Shown here: one piece after another, positions 61,275-64,000 of the stretch
Position numbering within the stretch: the first letter of the stretch is position 1
Layout of the letters: every line of letters begins with the position of its first letter
Source: Chitinophaga chungangae
GTDB taxonomy: Bacteria; Bacteroidota; Bacteroidia; Chitinophagales; Chitinophagaceae
DNA: 64,000 nucleotides
Direction: 5' to 3'
Assembly (NCBI RefSeq): GCF_017742215.1
Contig: NZ_JAGHKP010000005.1
Span: 1 to 64,000 of the forward strand
Notes under the pieces: model-generated
What the model was told of the DNA's origin: nothing
The model's input: only the letters and a program-made list of their open reading frames with translations
Database searches by the model: none
Program-made: the position numbers and the translations under genes

Positions 61275-61751
61275 ATGAAAAAGATATGTATGTTATTGCT
61301 GGGCGGGCTTTTCAGCGCTACGGCGGTGCTGGCCCAGCAGGAAATAACCCCGGCCCAGCCAGGCGTTACCTACGGAAAGGCCATTACGTCCGGACCGGCT
61401 ATCGGCATGACGGACCTTCACAACAAATTACAGGCAGACACGGCTTTCACCGGCAAGATCGAGGGGAAAGTGGTGGAAGTGTGCAAGAAAAAGGGCTGTT
61501 TCATGAAGCTGGAAAGGACATCCGGCGAGGCGGTGATGGTGAAGTTCAAAGATTACGGTTTTTTTATGCCGCAGAACATCGTGGGTAAAACGGTGGTGTT
61601 GGAGGGCGTGGCCAAAGTGAACGAAACTTCCGTTGAGCGGCTGAAACATTTTGCCGAAGATGCGGGTAAAAGCAAGGAAGAGATCGCAAAGATCACCGAG
61701 CCGAAGAAAGATATCGTGATCGTGGCAGACGGTGTGGTGGTGGTGAAATAA
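61275..61751 (+). CDS. DUF4920 domain secreted protein
   Basis: 158 residues from MKKICMLLLGGLFSATAVLAQQ, a clear signal peptide. FTGKIEGKVVEVCKKKGCFMKLERTSGEAVMVKFKDYGFFMP is an OB-like beta fold with a CKKKGC motif typical of DUF4920. GVAKVNETSVERLKHFAEDAGKS follows. Function unknown. The conserved cysteines could bind a metal or form a disulfide. Confidence 0.88.
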   Translation: MKKICMLLLGGLFSATAVLAQQEITPAQPGVTYGKAITSGPAIGMTDLHNKLQADTAFTGKIEGKVVEVCKKKGCFMKLERTSGEAVMVKFKDYGFFMPQNIVGKTVVLEGVAKVNETSVERLKHFAEDAGKSKEEIAKITEPKKDIVIVADGVVVVK

Positions 61752-61779
61752 TTCTTCCCGCGAAAATATTTTATGAATG

Positions 61780-61808
61780 CCTCCCGGTGAAAGCCGGGAG
61801 GTTTTTTT
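61780..61808 (+). terminator. Terminator of the DUF4920 gene
   Basis: CCTCCCGG (61780-61787) pairs with CCGGGAGG (61794-61801), followed by seven T. Confidence 0.9.
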
Positions 61809-61836
61809 ATGTCCCGCTTCACGTTTTTAGCATCAT

Positions 61837-62526
61837 TCACAACACCATAAAACTCCTGATCTCCCAGATCAGCACGGCATTGTTCACCCTGTCCAGCGGA
61901 TGTTTGGTATCCGGCAGCACCGCCATAGAAGCCTGCGGCAGGCTTTTGAACACATGGAGCGTTTCTTCCACGCCCACCATTACGTCGCGGTCGCCGACCA
62001 TTACGCGCACAGGGATATGGATCGTTGAAAGGTTGTCGGGCGTCAGCAGCGGGTTTGCGCCGAGAGCGGTCATCAGCCCGGCAGTGGCGGGAAGCAGGTC
62101 TTTCCAGCCTTCGCCGTGCAGTTCTTCGAGCTGGGCCACGAACGCGGGCGCTTTTTCCCGCAGGAACCCCGCATCCAGCTGCCGTGTTTCTTTCGCGGCG
62201 GCTTCGGGGCTCCAGTTGAATTTGGTCGCCAGCGTCTGCACCCGCAGCACCGCTTCCGGCGCCTGCAAAGCAGCGTGCAGCGCCACATAACCGCCCATGC
62301 TGTAACCGAATATCGCAACGGGGCCAAGACCGTTTTGCCGGATGTAATCCAATAACTGAGACGTACATGTTTCGATGCTGAGCGGAGACGATGGTAATGG
62401 CGTACCGCCGTGACCGTGAAAATCGAAACGGTGAATAACATACTGTTCACTCAATATGGGAACGATCGCATCGAAGTGCCGGGATGAGCCAAGAGCGCCG
62501 TGCAACAGCATTAAGGCAGGTTTCAT
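61837..62526 (-). CDS. Alpha/beta hydrolase
   Basis: 229 residues. Oxyanion-hole segment LLHGALGSSRHF, nucleophile elbow GYSMGGYVAL (Ser), Asp in VMVGDRDVMV and His in DTKHPLDRV make a full catalytic triad. Substrate unknown; similar in size to small esterases or MenH-type enzymes. Monocistronic. Confidence 0.9.
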   Translation of the reverse strand: MKPALMLLHGALGSSRHFDAIVPILSEQYVIHRFDFHGHGGTPLPSSPLSIETCTSQLLDYIRQNGLGPVAIFGYSMGGYVALHAALQAPEAVLRVQTLATKFNWSPEAAAKETRQLDAGFLREKAPAFVAQLEELHGEGWKDLLPATAGLMTALGANPLLTPDNLSTIHIPVRVMVGDRDVMVGVEETLHVFKSLPQASMAVLPDTKHPLDRVNNAVLIWEIRSFMVL

Positions 62527-62711
62527 GAAGACGGGGTTTTATAAAAAAGACTAACTATATCGGCTAATTTACTTATATTTATGTAAATCCTGACCGACCT
62601 TCAGCTTACAATCATCTCTTTTATCCCGTATCAAACTTATTTCCGTTTCTAAACGCATTGTCCTCGAAAACCCTACCGGCGCAGAAGGAAAGTGAGTAAA
62701 AATGGATAATA

Positions 62712-62742
62712 TCCGCAGCGTACGCGCTGCGGTTTTTTTTTA
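62712..62742 (+). terminator. Orphan intrinsic terminator
   Basis: CCGCAGCG and CGCTGCGG form an 8-base stem with a TA/TACG loop, followed by nine or more T. No plus-strand gene ends upstream of it (the alpha/beta hydrolase runs away on the minus strand). It may end a small RNA from 62527-62742; no good promoter was found. Nothing else is visible in this spacer. Confidence 0.75.
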
Positions 62743-62810
62743 TAAAAGCATAAGGTCCCCTGAACGTGTTGCATACACGCTCCGTTTATTATAAAAAGTT
62801 TTGGGAGGAA

Positions 62811-63200
62811 TTAAGCGGTCGCTTTGATCTGCTCGCCGAACTGCAACAGGTACCCGTTGTTGTCGTAGATGCCGAATTCGCGCATGCCGTAATCAAAATC
62901 CTGCACGGGGAAACATACCTCGGCTTTGTCTTTTACCTTTTCCCAAAGCTCGTCCACGCCTTCCATATGAATATAAATGGCGCCGGTGAACACGGGCTGG
63001 TCAAAAGGATCATCGCTGCCGAACGGGAATTTCGCCTGGGGGTGCACCAGTTGCATGGTCACCTTGTCTTTGTTGATGGACGCGAATTTCCATTGCTCGT
63101 CCATCGTTTTACAGGTAAAATCCAGCACGTTCACAAAAAAATCTACCGTTTCCTGCAATAAAGGAGTAGTTAATGTAGGGATGGCTGCCAACAGTTCCAT
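62811..63200 (-). CDS. VOC (glyoxalase/bleomycin-resistance) family protein
   Basis: 129 residues from MELLAAIPTLTTPLLQETVDFFVNVLDF. Single betaalphabetabetabeta-type repeat pair with GAIYIHMEGVDELWEKVKDKAEV and MREFGIYDNNGYLLQFGE. Glu of LQFGE can be a metal ligand. Substrate unknown. I start at 63200 because the longer upstream frame has no family match. Confidence 0.85.
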   Translation of the reverse strand: MELLAAIPTLTTPLLQETVDFFVNVLDFTCKTMDEQWKFASINKDKVTMQLVHPQAKFPFGSDDPFDQPVFTGAIYIHMEGVDELWEKVKDKAEVCFPVQDFDYGMREFGIYDNNGYLLQFGEQIKATA

Positions 63201-63344
63201 AAATAGTTCGTTTCGGGTTAAAAGTGAATAACAGTTGTGTTTTAAAGTGCGACAGTTGTAAAAAATGACTCTCTTATAAATGTAAACAAATATTCCGCTT
63301 TGCAATTGCTGTTCCGATTAATTTTTATGCACATCCCTTTCCCT

Positions 63345-63352
63345 TATATTTG
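63345..63352 (+). promoter_or_regulatory. recQ -7 box
   Basis: TATATTTG matches TAnnTTTG, 29 bases before the recQ ATG. The -33 region (about 63320-63325) is only T-rich. Confidence 0.45.
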
Positions 63353-63380
63353 TCCCGGAGGCAAATCAAAAGTTCGGGCT

Positions 63381-64000
63381 ATGCAGCAATCTTCGTTGTT
63401 AACACTGTTAAAACATCACTTCGGGTATACCCATTTCCGTCATAACCAGCAGGCGATCATAGAAAATGTACTGGCAGGGAAAGACACGCTGGTGCTGATG
63501 CCTACCGGCGGCGGGAAGTCTATCTGTTACCAGCTGCCCGCGCTGGCTTTCGGGGGGGTGACGGTAGTGGTATCTCCGCTGATCGCGCTGATGAAAGACC
63601 AGGTGGACGCGCTGCGGCAAAACGGCATCCCGGCGGCCTTTCTTAATTCCACCCTTTCCGGGCAGGAGCAGCAGACCGTGATCCAGATGCTGCGGGCCGG
63701 CCGGCTGAAGCTGCTATACCTCGCGCCCGAGCGCCTCGTGGGCGAAGGTAATTTCATGAGCCTGCTCGCCGAAGTGAACGTATCGCTTTTCGCGGTGGAC
63801 GAAGCCCACTGTATCAGCCACTGGGGCCACGATTTCAGGCAGGAATACCTGGCGCTGGGCCAGCTGAAAGACCGTTTCCCCCAAACGCCGGTGATCGCCC
63901 TTACCGCCACGGCAGACGGCGTTACCAAGCAGGACATCCTCGAAAAGCTCAACCTGCGCCAGTATACCGTTTTTGAAAACTCCTTCAACCGGCCCAACAT
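63381..64000 (+). CDS. recQ: RecQ family ATP-dependent DNA helicase, 3'-truncated by window
   Basis: The first ~206 residues are present, starting [44 protein letters not shown] sequence. Motif [16 protein letters not shown], motif Ia [11 protein letters not shown], motif [16 protein letters not shown] and motif [10 protein letters not shown] match RecQ. 3'-5' helicase for recombination and fork repair. The frame is open to the window end ([19 protein letters not shown]). Confidence 0.95.
   Translation, partial: MQQSSLLTLLKHHFGYTHFRHNQQAIIENVLAGKDTLVLMPTGGGKSICYQLPALAFGGVTVVVSPLIALMKDQVDALRQNGIPAAFLNSTLSGQEQQTVIQMLRAGRLKLLYLAPERLVGEGNFMSLLAEVNVSLFAVDEAHCISHWGHDFRQEYLALGQLKDRFPQTPVIALTATADGVTKQDILEKLNLRQYTVFENSFNRPN

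Overview
The window looks like chromosomal DNA of a Bacteroidota member close to Chitinophaga (family Chitinophagaceae). Evidence: a type IX secretion substrate beside a PorP/SprF gene, an ECF sigma/FecR/SusC/SusD locus, LytTR two-component genes, MocR and HxlR regulators, a tmRNA tag ending YAMAA, moderately high GC, and many promoters with the Bacteroidota -7 box TAnnTTTG. No insertion sequence, prophage, CRISPR array or tRNA was recognised.

Layout. 1-4963: 3' part of a giant repeat adhesin with a type IX sorting domain, then its PorP/SprF partner. 4964-5759: a gene-free stretch with three related terminator-bearing units that look like tandem small RNAs. 5760-9469: PLDc_N-like membrane protein, PrsW protease, a PolX-like protein with a ruined polymerase site, a lysine/alanine histone H1-like protein, rpmA and rplU. 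9788-14346: GH3-type acyl-adenylate enzyme, dxr, rseP, ssrA. 14412-18334: HopJ-like protein, then a MocR regulator divergent from azoreductase, EamA transporter and AhpD-like genes. 18646-28707: ECF sigma, FecR, SusC, SusD, a zinc metallopeptidase lipoprotein and a DUF4302 lipoprotein. 28805-32954: YrdC-like protein, HxlR/azoreductase and MarR/membrane-protein divergent pairs with visible operators, and an ankyrin protein. 33184-37809: GH31 and GH9 glycosidases, probably for xyloglucan or other beta-glucan. 37933-40284: a second ECF sigma unit with an odd G-depleted spacer. 40379-47984: pseudogene remnant, ABC ATPase, methionine aminotransferase, SMP-30 protein, a peroxiredoxin-DsbA-thioredoxin operon, gamma-glutamyltransferase and fatty-acid desaturase. 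48198-54891: small YtxH-like protein, large catalase, AraC regulator, dihaem cytochrome c, YccF, long ankyrin protein. 54975-57345: deaminase and the agmatine-to-putrescine pair. 57458-61042: LytS-type kinase, DUF4407 protein, LytTR regulator. 61275-64000: DUF4920 protein, alpha/beta hydrolase, VOC protein and the start of recQ.

Most of the content is housekeeping and nutrient-uptake genes. No complete unknown multi-gene system stands out. The most interesting signals are non-coding or regulatory: the three-copy small-RNA-like array, a minus-strand terminator just upstream of susC that implies an antisense RNA, paired operators at the HxlR and MarR loci, and the G-depleted spacer inside a sigma-factor operon. 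The main protein-level signals are the PolX homologue that keeps its PHP nuclease but not its polymerase residues, and a DUF4407 membrane protein placed between a histidine kinase and its likely response regulator.
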